A DNA stretch of 64,000 bases from Thermomicrobium roseum DSM 5159 (GCF_000021685.1 NC_011961.1:682001-746000), one strand, 5' to 3'; positions 9,470 to 18,784 are shown, counted from the first letter of the stretch. Program-made: numbers and translations. The notes: generated by a model from the sequence alone, not told the origin.

Positions 9470-10363
9470 ATGGAGACGGTAAAAGCGCTTCCACTCACCA
9501 AGAGCCGACGAGCGTCCCTGAGCGCCTGGCAGCGGTTCCTCAAAGACCGCTGGGCTGTCGCAGCGCTCCTGTTCCTGGCCGTTCTCGCTGTCGTTCTCGT
9601 TGTCGGTCCGGCCGTCGCGCCCCACGATCCCCTCAAGACCAACCTCGGCATGCGACTGAAACCCCCCGGTACACCAGGGTATCCTCTCGGTACCGACGAG
9701 CTCGGCCGCGACGTGCTGAGCCGGCTCCTGTACGGCGCACGCCCCTCCATCGGTGTCGGTTTCGCGGCTGTCGGTGTCGCCATGCTCGTCGGTGTGCCGA
9801 TCGGGCTTCTGGCTGGCTACTTCGGTGGACTTCTCGATACCGTCGTCTCCCGTATCGTCGACGTGCTGCTCGCCTTCCCGTACGTGCTCCTCGCCATCGC
9901 GATCGTCGCTGCGCTCGGCCCCGGCCTCTTCAACGCGATGTTGGCGGTCGGGATCGCCGGTGTGCCGTACTATGTCCGCATCGTCCGGGCGAGCGCACTC
10001 GCGCTCCGTGACCAGGAATTCATCCAGGCGAGTCGCGCGCTCGGTGCCGGTCACGGACGCATTCTGTTCCGTCACGTCTTGCCGAATGCCTTGTCACCGT
10101 TGATCGTGGCAGCGACACTCGATGTGGGCTGGATGATCACGGCGGCCGCCGGTCTGAGTTTCCTGGGGCTCGGTGCGCAGCCTCCGCAGCCGGAGTGGGG
10201 CGTCATGCTGAGCGACGGGCGACAATACGTCGGTGTCGCTCCCCATCTCGCGCTGGTGCCCGGTTTCGCCATCTTCAGCGTCGTTCTCGCCCTGAACCTG
10301 GTCGGCGATGGCTTGCGGGATGCGCTCGACCCGCGGCTACGCGGTGTGACGGCGCAGGAATGA
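9470..10363 (+). CDS. ABC transporter permease, DppC type
   Basis: The second channel subunit, 297 residues. The N-terminal cytoplasmic segment and first helix (FLKDRWAVAALLFLAVLAV) are followed by the DppC hallmark 'HPLGTDELGRDVLSRLLYGAR'-like block, here YPLGTDELGRDVLSRLLYGAR at about residues 64-84. The EAA-loop region is 'QEFIQASRALGAGHGRILFRHVLPNALSPL'. It is translated just after the DppB-like gene. Cytoplasmic ATPase genes (DppD/DppF type), normally next in such operons, are absent here, so they must be supplied from elsewhere. Confidence 0.93.
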   Translation: METVKALPLTKSRRASLSAWQRFLKDRWAVAALLFLAVLAVVLVVGPAVAPHDPLKTNLGMRLKPPGTPGYPLGTDELGRDVLSRLLYGARPSIGVGFAAVGVAMLVGVPIGLLAGYFGGLLDTVVSRIVDVLLAFPYVLLAIAIVAALGPGLFNAMLAVGIAGVPYYVRIVRASALALRDQEFIQASRALGAGHGRILFRHVLPNALSPLIVAATLDVGWMITAAAGLSFLGLGAQPPQPEWGVMLSDGRQYVGVAPHLALVPGFAIFSVVLALNLVGDGLRDALDPRLRGVTAQE

Positions 10364-10379
10364 GAAAGGAGCGGAGACG

Positions 10380-11282
10380 ATGCAGCCCTCGACCTTTTCG
10401 ATCGTTGCGGTCGATCTGGCGACCGGTGAACTGGGAGTCGCTGTCGCCTCCAAGTTCCTCGCCGTCGGTGCCGTCGTCCCCTGGGCGCGTGCCGGCGTCG
10501 GCGCCGTCGCCACCCAGTCCTATGCGAACGTCTCCTACGGGCCGACCGGCCTCGAGCTCATGGCAGCTGGCTATTCGGCTAGCGAGACGCTCGCTCGTCT
10601 TCTCGCCGACGACCCGGAACGCGAGTTGCGCCAAGTCGGCATCGTCGATGCGCGCGGCGGCACGGCGACCTTCACCGGGAGTGCCTGTCACGCGTGGGCC
10701 GGCGGCCGTACGGGGCCAGGGTACGCCGTACAGGGAAACATCCTCACCGGCCCGGAAGTGGTCGACGCCATGGCCCATGCCTTCGAGACGACCGAGGGCC
10801 CACTGGCAGCGCGTCTTCTGGCAGCACTGGCGGCTGGCGACGCAGCGGGAGGAGACCGGCGTGGGAAACAATCCGCTGCGCTCCTCGTCGTCAAGGAGCG
10901 CGGCGGCTACGGCGGCTACACCGATCGCTTCATCGACCTCCGGGTCGACGATCATCCCGAGCCAGTCGCTGAACTCCAGCGTCTGTATGGAATCTGGCGC
11001 CTCTATTTCGAGAAGCCGAAGCCAGAAGATCGCCTCTCGCTCGAAGGCGCCGTGCTCGTCGAGCTCCAGGAACTCATGCGCGCTCTCGGCTACTACCAGG
11101 GACCGGTGCACGGCCAGTGGGACGAGGCAACGCGCCGCGCTTATGCCACGCTCATCGGCAACGAGAACTTCGAGGAGCGGATCCCGCTCGATGCCGACTG
11201 GATCGACCGGGCTGTCCTGGAGTATCTCCGGGCTCTCGCTCACCGACGCGAGACGCCCAACGCAGGGGGTGTTGCGCACTGA
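10380..11282 (+). CDS. DUF1028 family protein with a C-terminal peptidoglycan-binding-like segment
   Basis: A 300-residue protein. Residues 5-220 match the DUF1028 pattern: TFSIVAVDLATGELGVAVASKF, then VGAVATQSYANVSYG, ACHAWAGGRTGPGYAVQGN and KERGGYGGYTDRFIDLRVDDH. DUF1028 proteins have an Ntn-hydrolase-like fold but no settled function. Residues about 225-290 (LQELMRALGYYQGPVHGQWDEATRRAYATLIG) resemble the peptidoglycan-binding-1 repeat. There is no signal peptide, so it is probably cytoplasmic. It begins 17 bases after the DppC-type gene with AGAAAGGAGCGGAG upstream, so it is probably co-transcribed with the importer and may act on what is imported. Confidence 0.88.
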   Translation: MQPSTFSIVAVDLATGELGVAVASKFLAVGAVVPWARAGVGAVATQSYANVSYGPTGLELMAAGYSASETLARLLADDPERELRQVGIVDARGGTATFTGSACHAWAGGRTGPGYAVQGNILTGPEVVDAMAHAFETTEGPLAARLLAALAAGDAAGGDRRGKQSAALLVVKERGGYGGYTDRFIDLRVDDHPEPVAELQRLYGIWRLYFEKPKPEDRLSLEGAVLVELQELMRALGYYQGPVHGQWDEATRRAYATLIGNENFEERIPLDADWIDRAVLEYLRALAHRRETPNAGGVAH

Positions 11283-11336
11283 CTTCCCCCGGCTGCCAAG
11301 GCAGTCGGTCGCGACGAGGAGGTTGCACTGCGTGCC

Positions 11337-11369
11337 GAGGGTGCGAGCGTTGCGAACGCTCGCACCCTC
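11337..11369. terminator. Strong hairpin between the DUF1028 gene and the corA remnant
   Basis: A perfect 15-bp stem (arms 11337-11351 and 11355-11369) with a 3-base loop. No T-run follows on either strand, so it is a terminator by position and stability rather than a textbook intrinsic one. It lies between convergent features and could serve both. Confidence 0.6.
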
Positions 11370-11376
11370 CAGCGAT

Positions 11377-11532
11377 TCACCACAAACCACGCCGCCCGAC
11401 GTACGAGATGGCGAGAGCGACCGTCAACGCGAGAGCACCGACGAACACGAACCATCCCCACCGCTCGGTCGCACCGTGAATCTCGACGAAATTCATGCCC
11501 CAAAGACCCATCAGGATGGAAAGACCGCCGAG
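11377..11532 (-). pseudogene. C-terminal remnant of a CorA-like magnesium transporter
   Basis: On the minus strand the stretch ends in LSILMGLWGMNFVEIHG, a short polar loop, a second hydrophobic helix (WGWFVFVGALALTVALAISY) and GRRGLW before TGA. This is the end of CorA: first helix, the GMN gating motif, the external loop and the second helix. Only about 50 codons remain. Immediately upstream in this frame there is a TAG, and the preceding sequence belongs to a different gene on the opposite strand. The residues RRLTVLAS, plausible CorA sequence in another frame around 11540-11560, suggest more than one lesion. It cannot make a working transporter. Confidence 0.72.
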
Positions 11533-11540
11533 CTACTGGC

Positions 11541-12776
11541 CAGTACCGTCAGTCGCCGGATACCGATCTCCGTTCGCGCTTCCCGATGGACTCCCCCGAG
11601 GGCACGGCGCTCTTGGATGAAATCAAGAACTTCCGACCGCAGCAGATTCTCGCCAGTGGACCATTCCAATTCGATTACGGCAGCATCACGAACTCGCAAC
11701 TCACGCTCGTCAAGAACCCCAACGGCGTCAACGCGGACCAGGTTCTATTCGACCGGCTCGTGATCTACAACGGCGAAACACCCGACGTCACCCCGTTGGT
11801 CCTGGCCGGCGATGTCGATTACGCTACCCACGGTTTCCCGCCGGCAACGGAAAAGGCCTTCCAGCAACAGGGACTCCGCATCATCCGACCGCCGGTCTAC
11901 TCTGGTCCCGCCCTCCTGTTCAACCTCGACAAACTTCCGGAGTTCCGCGACAAGCGCGCTCGCCAGGCGCTTGCCTACGCGATCGATCGCGCCCAGAACG
12001 GGACGGTCGCCTTGGGTGACTCCGGAAAAGCGGTCAAGTATATGGCCGGCTTTTCCGACATCCTGGTTCCCGACTGGATCGCTCAGGCCGATCTCGCCAA
12101 GCTGAATACCTACGACCACAATCCCGATCGGGCGGCGGAACTCCTGCAACAAGCTGGCTGGCGCAAGAACGGTGACACCTGGCAGACCCCCGAAGGAAAG
12201 AACGCCGAATACGAACTCCTCTTCCCGGCAGAGTACGCTGACTGGTCAGCCAGCGCCCAGAACGTCGCCGATCAGTTGACTCGCTTCGGCATCAAAGTGG
12301 CGCCGCGCAGCGTGACGTACTCCCAGCAACCGATCGAGGTCGATAAGGGGAACTTCCAGCTCGCCATTCAGGCCTGGGGATCGACGACCAACCCGCATCC
12401 TCACTTCGCCTTCGTCCAGGACCTCTTCACGCACAATATCCCCATCGCCGCCAACCAGGGCGGCCGCGGTATGGGCTTCGAACTGAAGCAAAAGACCGAT
12501 ATCCTCGGTGAGGTCGACCTGGAGCAGCTGGTCGTGGATGCCGGGCTCGGGCTCGATGCCGAGATGCAAAAGGCCAACGTCACCAAGGTCGCCCTCGCGT
12601 TCAACGAACTCCTCCCCATGATCCCGCTTTTCGAGCGGTACGGAAACAACCCGGTCCGCGAGGGGGTGCGTGTCCAGCCCTGGCCACCCGACAACGACCC
12701 GATCTATCTCAATGCCCCGTACGGCGACAATTTCGCGGTCATGATGATCTGGACGGGTCGTCTCAAGCCCGTGTGA
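11541..12776 (+). pseudogene. Truncated family-5 solute-binding protein (C-terminal two thirds)
   Basis: About 400 codons of a peptide-type solute-binding protein without its signal peptide, lipobox or first lobe. The frame is open from about 11541; the first ATG is at 11586. Recognisable parts are NFRPQQILASGPFQFD, ARQALAYAIDRAQNGTVALGDSG and the C-terminal lobe with YNPVREGVRVQPWP-like sequence. Family members are normally 550-600 residues. The missing 5' part is replaced by the corA remnant on the opposite strand, so this looks like a deletion or rearrangement product. No ribosome site precedes 11586. It is distinct from the intact binding protein at 6729. Confidence 0.75.
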
Positions 12777-12791
12777 TCGAGCTGTGTCGTG

Positions 12792-12826
12792 GCCCACTGC
12801 GAGGGGAGACCACCCTCGCAGTGGGC
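12792..12826. terminator. Hairpin terminator after the solute-binding-protein remnant
   Basis: A perfect 14-bp GC-rich stem (12792-12805 with 12813-12826) and a 7-base loop, 15 bases past the remnant's stop codon. No clear T-run follows. It separates the remnant from the amino-sugar cluster starting at 12881. Confidence 0.65.
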
Positions 12827-12880
12827 GCTCCAAACAGGATCATGAGTCGCGTCTACCATCTCGAGAGGACTCGGTGAGCG

Positions 12881-14164
12881 ATGCCATCCCCGATCGAAGC
12901 CGTTATGGTCGGTGCCGGTAACCGCGGAACACTCGCCTACGGAGCGTATGCCAGGCGACTTCCCTGGGATCTGCGCTTCGTGGCAGTCGCGGAGCCGAAC
13001 GACGAGCGCCGTCTCCGCTTCGCCAGCGAGCACGGCATTCCGCCTGAACGTCAGTTTCGTTCCTGGCAGGAACTCGCTGAACGGCCGCAACTGGCCCCAG
13101 CCCTCGTCAATGCCACGATGGACCGCGACCATTACCCCAGTACGATCGCTTTCCTCGAAGCCGGCTACCATGTCCTGCTCGAAAAGCCGATGGCGACGAC
13201 CCCTGAGCACTGCATCGCGCTGGTCGAGACCGCGCACCGCCACGGTCGGCTACTCCAAATCGCTCATGTCCTCCGCTATGCGCCCTTCTTTCGTACGATC
13301 TACGATCTGGTGCACAGTGGTCGCCTGGGGGAGATCGTTTCGCTCGACTGGCGCGAGAATCTCTCTTACTATCACTTCGCGCATAGCTTCATCCGCGGCA
13401 ACTGGGCCAATACCGAGCGGACGAGCCCGATGATTCTCACCAAGTGTTGTCACGACCTCGATCTCCTGGTGTGGATACTCGATCGGCCCTGCGAGCGCCT
13501 TGCCTCCTTCGGCTCACTGACTCACTTCACCCCGGCGAACGCCCCACCAGGCGTTCCCGACCGTTGCCTGGACGGTTGCCCGATCACCGACGAGTGTCCT
13601 TACTTCGCCCCCCGCATCTACCTCGTCACCGCTCATGGTGGCGCCTTCCAGCACGCCGTCTCACCCGATCCCAGTCCAGAGGCGATCCTGGAAGCCCTAC
13701 GGACTGGCCCCTACGGACGCTGTGTCTATCACTGCGACAACACGGCTGTCGATCATCAGGTCGTCCTAATGGAGTTCGCTGGACAGTTGGCAGTCTCGCT
13801 CACCATGCAAGGTTGCTCGCACGTCGAAGGGCGAACGGTCCGCATCGATGGCACGCGCGCCACCCTGCTCGCGAACGAGTCACGGCGCGAGATCGTCGTC
13901 GTTGACCACGCGACCGGCGACAGCGAAACGATCCGACTCGGCCCGCCACTCGGCGGACACGGTGGTGGCGATCTCGGTCTCATCCGCGCTTTCGTCCGCG
14001 CCGTCCGCGGTGAGCGCTCGGATGTCCTCACGAGCGCGCAGCAAGCGGTCGAAAGTCACCTGCTCGCCTTCGCTGCCGAGGAAGCACGCCTCACGCGCAC
14101 AGTCGTCGATCTCCCCGCGTTTCGGAACCGAATAGGGGTGAGTCATGTCGTTGCTTCAGACTGA
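12881..14164 (+). CDS. Gfo/Idh/MocA family oxidoreductase
   Basis: A 427-residue NAD(P)-dependent sugar oxidoreductase. The N-terminal Rossmann motif is AVMVGAGNRGTLAYG at residues 7-21, and EKPMATTPEHC (about residue 103) is the conserved 'EKP' of the family. The substrate-domain signature H-D-LDLLVW follows at about 190. A Cys-rich insertion (CLDGCPITDECPYF, about residues 228-241) is seen in a subgroup of the family that acts on glycosides or amino sugars. It is the first gene of the plus-strand salvage cluster and overlaps the next gene by 20 bases. Its likely substrate is an amino sugar or derivative, inferred from the neighbours. Confidence 0.9.
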   Translation: MPSPIEAVMVGAGNRGTLAYGAYARRLPWDLRFVAVAEPNDERRLRFASEHGIPPERQFRSWQELAERPQLAPALVNATMDRDHYPSTIAFLEAGYHVLLEKPMATTPEHCIALVETAHRHGRLLQIAHVLRYAPFFRTIYDLVHSGRLGEIVSLDWRENLSYYHFAHSFIRGNWANTERTSPMILTKCCHDLDLLVWILDRPCERLASFGSLTHFTPANAPPGVPDRCLDGCPITDECPYFAPRIYLVTAHGGAFQHAVSPDPSPEAILEALRTGPYGRCVYHCDNTAVDHQVVLMEFAGQLAVSLTMQGCSHVEGRTVRIDGTRATLLANESRREIVVVDHATGDSETIRLGPPLGGHGGGDLGLIRAFVRAVRGERSDVLTSAQQAVESHLLAFAAEEARLTRTVVDLPAFRNRIGVSHVVASD

Positions 14165-15182
14165 GATCGAGAGCCAGCCTTCGATCCTCCAGCGATTGCT
14201 CGATCTCGCGCGACCACTGGCGATCGAAGCAGCCGCTCGCATTCGCGCATTCGATCCCCATTACGTCGTCATCGCCGCCCGCGGCAGTTCCGACAATGCG
14301 GCTCGTTACGCGCAGTATCTCTTCGGTGCCGTCAACCGACTCCCGGTTGCCCTGGCTACCCCCTCGCTCTTCACGCTCTACCACCAACCACCTGCGCTCC
14401 GCGATGCCCTCGTCATCGGGATCAGTCAGAGTGGCCAGTCTCCCGACATCGTCGCCGTACTCGAGGAGGCTCGGCGCCAGCACGCCTTGACGCTCGCCGT
14501 CACCAACGACCCCGCCTCACCCCTGGGGCAGGCGGCCGAACTCGTCTTCCCGCTTTTCGCCGGCGAGGAGCGCGCGATCGCCGCCACCAAGACGTACACT
14601 AGCCAGCTCCTCGCGCTCGCCATGCTCAGCACTGCCCTCCACCCCTCGCCCGAGCGCTGGAGCGAGCTCCAGGGCATCCCCACTGCAGTCGCGCGAGCGA
14701 TCGAGCAGGCGGAGCCAGCCTGCGCTGCCGCCGCAGCATTCCGGGACGAGCAGCGGCTGGTCGTCATCGGCCGAGGCTTCAACTACGCTACCGCTTTCGA
14801 AATCGCCCTCAAACTCAAGGAACTCTGTGCGCTCGTCGCCGAGCCGTACTCGTCCGCCGATTTCCGCCACGGCCCCATCGCCATGGTCGAGCCTGGCTTC
14901 CCGGTCGTTGCGATCGCTGTGTCGGGAGCCGTCCTCGACGACATCGTCTCCCTGCTCGACGATCTCGAGCGGCGTCGGGCCGCTCTTATCCTGATCTCCG
15001 ATCGTCCCGAGCTCCTCGCGCGCGCTCAGCTGCCCTTCCAGCTTCCGTCCGGTGTCCCAGAATGGCTTTCGCCCATCGTCGGGGTCATACCCGGCCAACT
15101 CTTCGCCAGCGCGCTCGCCCGGGCGCGCGGGCTCGATCCCGACCGACCGCGTGGCCTGCAGAAGATCACGCGGACGCGATGA
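14145..15182 (+). CDS. SIS-domain sugar isomerase (GlmS C-terminal/AgaS-like)
   Basis: A 345-residue protein with two sugar isomerase domains and no glutaminase domain. The first SIS site is AARGSSDNAARYAQYLFG (about residues 45-62) and the phosphosugar-binding GISQSGQSPDIV lies at about 90-101; the second SIS domain has GRGFNYATAFEIALKLKE at about 209-226. This matches GlmS-like deaminating isomerases that convert glucosamine 6-phosphate or similar to fructose 6-phosphate. The start overlaps the Gfo/Idh/MocA gene by 20 bases and nagA follows 10 bases after the stop. It probably takes the product of NagA toward glycolysis. Confidence 0.9.
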   Translation: MSLLQTEIESQPSILQRLLDLARPLAIEAAARIRAFDPHYVVIAARGSSDNAARYAQYLFGAVNRLPVALATPSLFTLYHQPPALRDALVIGISQSGQSPDIVAVLEEARRQHALTLAVTNDPASPLGQAAELVFPLFAGEERAIAATKTYTSQLLALAMLSTALHPSPERWSELQGIPTAVARAIEQAEPACAAAAAFRDEQRLVVIGRGFNYATAFEIALKLKELCALVAEPYSSADFRHGPIAMVEPGFPVVAIAVSGAVLDDIVSLLDDLERRRAALILISDRPELLARAQLPFQLPSGVPEWLSPIVGVIPGQLFASALARARGLDPDRPRGLQKITRTR

Positions 15183-15192
15183 GGATCGCCGC

Positions 15193-16416
15193 ATGCGCTT
15201 CGTCCTGGCCGGAGCCACACTGATCGACACCGGAATCGCTGACCCAGCAGCCTGGCTCGTCGTCGGCGACTCCGCCATCGCGGCGGTCGGAGCCACTGCC
15301 CACGGAACGGGTCCGGTCATCGACGCGACCGGTCTCCTGGTCGTTCCCGGTTTCATCGACCTCCACACGCATGGCGGTGGCGGATTCGCCCTGCACACGA
15401 CGGAACCGGAGGAAATCGTCGCCTATGCGGCCTGGGTCCCGCGGACTGGTACGACTGCCTTCCTCATCAACGTGGTCGGGGTACCCGACGGCCTGCCCGA
15501 ACGCCAGCTGGCCGCCGCGGCCACAGCCATGACCCTCGCACGCCGGGGTGCGGAGCCACTCGGCATCTACCTCGAGGGCCCGTACCTCAACCCGAAGCGG
15601 CGTGGCGCTCATCACCCCTCCTGGCTCCGCGCACCCGACCGCACCGAACTCTCCCGCCTCCTCGCCGTGAGCCGCGGCTTCCTCCGCGTCATGACACTGG
15701 CCCCGGAACTGCCTGGTGCCGAGGAACTCGTGCACCTGCTCGTCACGCATGGGGTGACGGTCGCGCTCGGGCACACGGACGCCACCTATGAGCAAGCCCG
15801 GCGTGCCTTCCAGGCTGGTGCCCGTCTGGTGACGCACTGTTTCAACGCCATGCCGCCGCTCCTGCACCGTGCCCCCGGCCCGATCGGGGCGCTCGTCGAG
15901 GTCGACCACGCCGTCGGTGAACTGATCGCTGACGGACACCACGTCGTACCACCCGCGATGCGCGTCCTCATTCGCGCACTCGGACCGCAGCGCACGGCCA
16001 TCGTTACCGATGCGCAGCCAGCCGCGGGCCTCCCGACAGGCACGAGTTTCTCGTTCGCTGGCTTGCCGGCGCACGTCGACGGGCAGGTCGCTCGCTTGAG
16101 CGATGGCACACTGGCGGGGAGCATCCTGACCATGGACCAGGCGCTGCGCAACCTCGTCTCGCTCGTCGGGGTGCCGCTGGCGGACGCCGTCACCATGCTG
16201 GCCACCACACCGGCCCGCGTCGCCGGTGTTGCCGAGCGCAAGGGACGACTGCTCCCCGGCTACGATGCCGATTTCGTCGTCCTGAACGCCGACCTGCAGG
16301 TGATCGCGACCTACTGCCGGGGCCAGCTCGCCCACGCGACCGCCGAGTGGCACGACCGCCTCGCTGCTGCTGGTCTCCGCGTGTCCGCGAGCGTCGACGA
16401 GGAGCAGGCGCAGTGA
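15193..16416 (+). CDS. nagA: N-acetylglucosamine-6-phosphate deacetylase
   Basis: A cytoplasmic amidohydrolase of 407 residues releasing acetate from GlcNAc-6-phosphate. It has the metal-binding opening PGFIDLHTHGGGG, LEGPYLNPKRRGAH, GHTDATYEQA with a metal-ligand histidine, and the THCFNAMPPLLHR block. The catalytic-Asp motif reads VTDAQPAAGLP where DAMAAAG is usual, a mild variation. The end carries LAGSILTMDQALRNLV, as expected. ATG 15193 is chosen because GAGGA lies 8 bases before it, whereas the longer frame from 15052 runs back into the isomerase gene. It is directly downstream of the SIS isomerase and overlaps the serine-hydrolase start. Confidence 0.94.
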   Translation: MRFVLAGATLIDTGIADPAAWLVVGDSAIAAVGATAHGTGPVIDATGLLVVPGFIDLHTHGGGGFALHTTEPEEIVAYAAWVPRTGTTAFLINVVGVPDGLPERQLAAAATAMTLARRGAEPLGIYLEGPYLNPKRRGAHHPSWLRAPDRTELSRLLAVSRGFLRVMTLAPELPGAEELVHLLVTHGVTVALGHTDATYEQARRAFQAGARLVTHCFNAMPPLLHRAPGPIGALVEVDHAVGELIADGHHVVPPAMRVLIRALGPQRTAIVTDAQPAAGLPTGTSFSFAGLPAHVDGQVARLSDGTLAGSILTMDQALRNLVSLVGVPLADAVTMLATTPARVAGVAERKGRLLPGYDADFVVLNADLQVIATYCRGQLAHATAEWHDRLAAAGLRVSASVDEEQAQ

Positions 16417-17528
16417 CGCTCCACGATCCCTTCGCCGCTGCCTGGGCAGTTGTCCTCGATGGTTCGGCGCGCGATGCCTACGCCGGGGCTGTCGCGCTCG
16501 TCCTCAATCGCCGCGGCGTGGTCCTCCGTGCGGCCACAGGCTGGGCCTGCCGCGAGCCAGAGCGCATCCTGATGACCGTGGAGACCGTCTTCGACCTCGC
16601 CTCGCTGACCAAGGTTGTCGCCACCCTTCCCTGCATTCTCCAGCTGGTCGCGCTGGGCGAGCTGGACCTCGAGACACCCGTCAGAACGGTCCTTCCACCC
16701 CTCCGGGCTGCACCCTGGAGCGGTCGCGTGACGGTCCGCCAACTCCTCAGTCATACCAGTGGGCTCCCCGCCTGGTTACCGCTCTGCCTGAGGGCGCACA
16801 GCCCGGACGAGTATCTCGCGGCGATCGCTCAGACCGAACTCGTCGCGCGACCCGGTACTCAGGTCATTTACAGCGATCTCGGTTTCATCCTGCTGGGCGA
16901 GATCGTCCGCTCGCTGACCGGGCACGACATCGCCACTCTCGCTCGACGGGAGGTTTTCGCGCCGCTCAGCTTGCATGCGACCTGCTTTCGCCCGCCACCG
17001 GATCTCCGGCCACGCAGCGCGGCGACGGAGCGAGGAAACGCGTTCGAGCGTTCCCGCGCGGGACCACCGGGTGCGCGCTACACCCCGTGGCGGGAAGCCG
17101 TCATTTGGGGTGAAGTCCACGATGGCAATGCCTTTTACGGTCTGGAGGGGATCGCTGGACACGCTGGGCTCTTCGCGCCAGCTGATGAGCTAGCCCGTTT
17201 CGCCCAGTTCTGGCTGGACCACGGACGCTGGGAGGGACGCCAGCTCTTGCCGTCCTCCCTCGTCAGCGAGGCGACCAGGCCCCAGGCCCCCGGCCGCGGT
17301 CTGGGATGGATGCTGGCCTTCAGCGGTACGGCCGCAGCACGTGGACTTCACCCCACTGCCTACGGACACACCGGCTTTACCGGCACCTCCCTTTGGATCG
17401 ACCCCGAACGCGAGCTCGTGATCATCCTCCTGACGAATCGCGTCCATCCCGTCGTGCGTGCCGGCATCGAGGCAGTCCGAGCAGCCTTCACCGAGGCCGT
17501 CGCCCGAGCCGCTCGGGAGGTCGGCTGA
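16413..17528 (+). CDS. Serine hydrolase of the beta-lactamase/penicillin-binding family
   Basis: A 371-residue protein starting at GTG 16413, whose GTGA overlaps the nagA stop. The nucleophile motif SLTK (residues 64-67, in LASLTKVVATLP) and the second motif YSD at about 153-155 match class C beta-lactamase-like serine hydrolases. GHTGFTG near residue 305 is the third-motif region. No signal peptide is visible, so it is probably cytoplasmic. Within a peptidoglycan-fragment cluster it may act on muropeptide or acyl-sugar substrates. The family also includes esterases and D-amino-acid peptidases, and the sequence alone does not decide. Confidence 0.88.
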   Translation: MTLHDPFAAAWAVVLDGSARDAYAGAVALVLNRRGVVLRAATGWACREPERILMTVETVFDLASLTKVVATLPCILQLVALGELDLETPVRTVLPPLRAAPWSGRVTVRQLLSHTSGLPAWLPLCLRAHSPDEYLAAIAQTELVARPGTQVIYSDLGFILLGEIVRSLTGHDIATLARREVFAPLSLHATCFRPPPDLRPRSAATERGNAFERSRAGPPGARYTPWREAVIWGEVHDGNAFYGLEGIAGHAGLFAPADELARFAQFWLDHGRWEGRQLLPSSLVSEATRPQAPGRGLGWMLAFSGTAAARGLHPTAYGHTGFTGTSLWIDPERELVIILLTNRVHPVVRAGIEAVRAAFTEAVARAAREVG

Positions 17529-17530
17529 CG

Positions 17531-18784
17531 ATGCGGACGGCCCTATCGGGCAACCGTCTCTGTATCGGTCTGCTCTCCGGCACCTCCGCAGACGCGATCG
17601 ATGCCGCCCTCGTCCGCATCAGGGGTGCCGGGCCGGAGGCACAGCTGCACCTTCTCGCCTACCGAGCCCGACCGTTCCCACCCCTCGTGCGGCGAGAACT
17701 TTTCCAGCTCTTCGAGCAGGCACCGCCGGCACTCGAACGACTCTGTACGCTCCACGTCATCCTCGGTGAGCTGTTCGCCGAGGCAGCGATGACCCTCTGC
17801 CGGGCAGCTGGTTGCTCGCTGGACGAGGTCTTCGTGATCGGCTCCCACGGACAGACGGTTTGGCACCAGCCAGCGCCCAGCTCACTCCTGACGCTCGCTG
17901 CCCGCGGAACGCTCCAGATCGGCGATCCAGCGGTCATCGCGGAGCGCACTGGCGTGCCGGTCGTCGCCGATTTCCGGGCCGCTGATATGGCTGCGGGTGG
18001 GCAAGGGGCTCCGCTGACACCATACCTCGACTGGGTCGTCTTGCGTCATCCGACGCGCCACCGTGCCATCCAGAATATCGGTGGCATCGGCAACGTCACG
18101 TACCTTCCAGCGAGTGCCCCGCGCGAGGACGTTTTCGCTTTCGATACCGGTCCCGGGAACATGGTGATCGACGGCGTCGTCCAGCTCCTGACCACCGGAG
18201 AGCTCGACTGCGACCGAAACGGGGCACTCGCCGCCCAGGGGCGCGTCGATCGCGTGCTTCTCGAGCGCTTGCTGGCCGATCCCTTCCTCGATCAGCCCCC
18301 GCCCAAAACGACGGGTCGCGAGCGCTACGGTTTGCCGTTCGCCCGACAGCTTTTGAACGAGTTCGGTCTTCCCGCTGGCATCCTCCGCGACCCGCGCGTC
18401 CCAGCGACCCTCCGCCAGCGAGCCTGTGACCTCGTCGCCACGGTCACGGCCTTCACCGCTCACGCGATCGCGGAGTCCTACCGGCGCTGGCTCCCACCGA
18501 TCGACGAGGTCGTCGTGAGCGGCGGTGGCGCCCGCAACCCCTCCCTCATGAGGGTCCTGCGCGATCTCCTCGCGCCAGTCCCCGTCGTCCCGGTCGAAGC
18601 GCTCGGGCTCGACAGCGCCGCCAAGGAAGCGATGCTCTTCGCCCTGCTGGCCCATGACGCCTGCTTCGGGCTGCCGACCAATGTGCCGAGCGCGACCGGT
18701 GCCCGGCGTGCTGTCACGCTCGGTTCATTGACCCCACCTAACGGTTGGAAAGAACGAGCGAACCGAGAGGAGGAACAGCCGTGA
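17531..18784 (+). CDS. anmK: Anhydro-N-acetylmuramic acid kinase
   Basis: A 417-residue kinase that converts 1,6-anhydro-MurNAc plus ATP to MurNAc-6-phosphate, a peptidoglycan-recycling step. The phosphate-binding opening is GLLSGTSADAIDAAL (residues about 12-26; GLMSGTSLDGVD in classic members). IGSHGQTVWH, IADFR-like VVADFRAADMAAGGQGAP, NIGGIGNVT, FDTGPGN and SGGGARNPSLM all match the family. ATG 17531 follows the serine-hydrolase stop by 2 bases. Its product is the substrate of MurQ, encoded at 21894-22811 on the other strand. The stop overlaps the GTG of the GH20 gene. Confidence 0.95.
   Translation: MRTALSGNRLCIGLLSGTSADAIDAALVRIRGAGPEAQLHLLAYRARPFPPLVRRELFQLFEQAPPALERLCTLHVILGELFAEAAMTLCRAAGCSLDEVFVIGSHGQTVWHQPAPSSLLTLAARGTLQIGDPAVIAERTGVPVVADFRAADMAAGGQGAPLTPYLDWVVLRHPTRHRAIQNIGGIGNVTYLPASAPREDVFAFDTGPGNMVIDGVVQLLTTGELDCDRNGALAAQGRVDRVLLERLLADPFLDQPPPKTTGRERYGLPFARQLLNEFGLPAGILRDPRVPATLRQRACDLVATVTAFTAHAIAESYRRWLPPIDEVVVSGGGARNPSLMRVLRDLLAPVPVVPVEALGLDSAAKEAMLFALLAHDACFGLPTNVPSATGARRAVTLGSLTPPNGWKERANREEEQP

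Noticed and set aside
16347..16412. Upstream extension of the serine hydrolase
   Set aside because: The extension lies inside nagA and the GTGA overlap at 16413 gives a coupled start.
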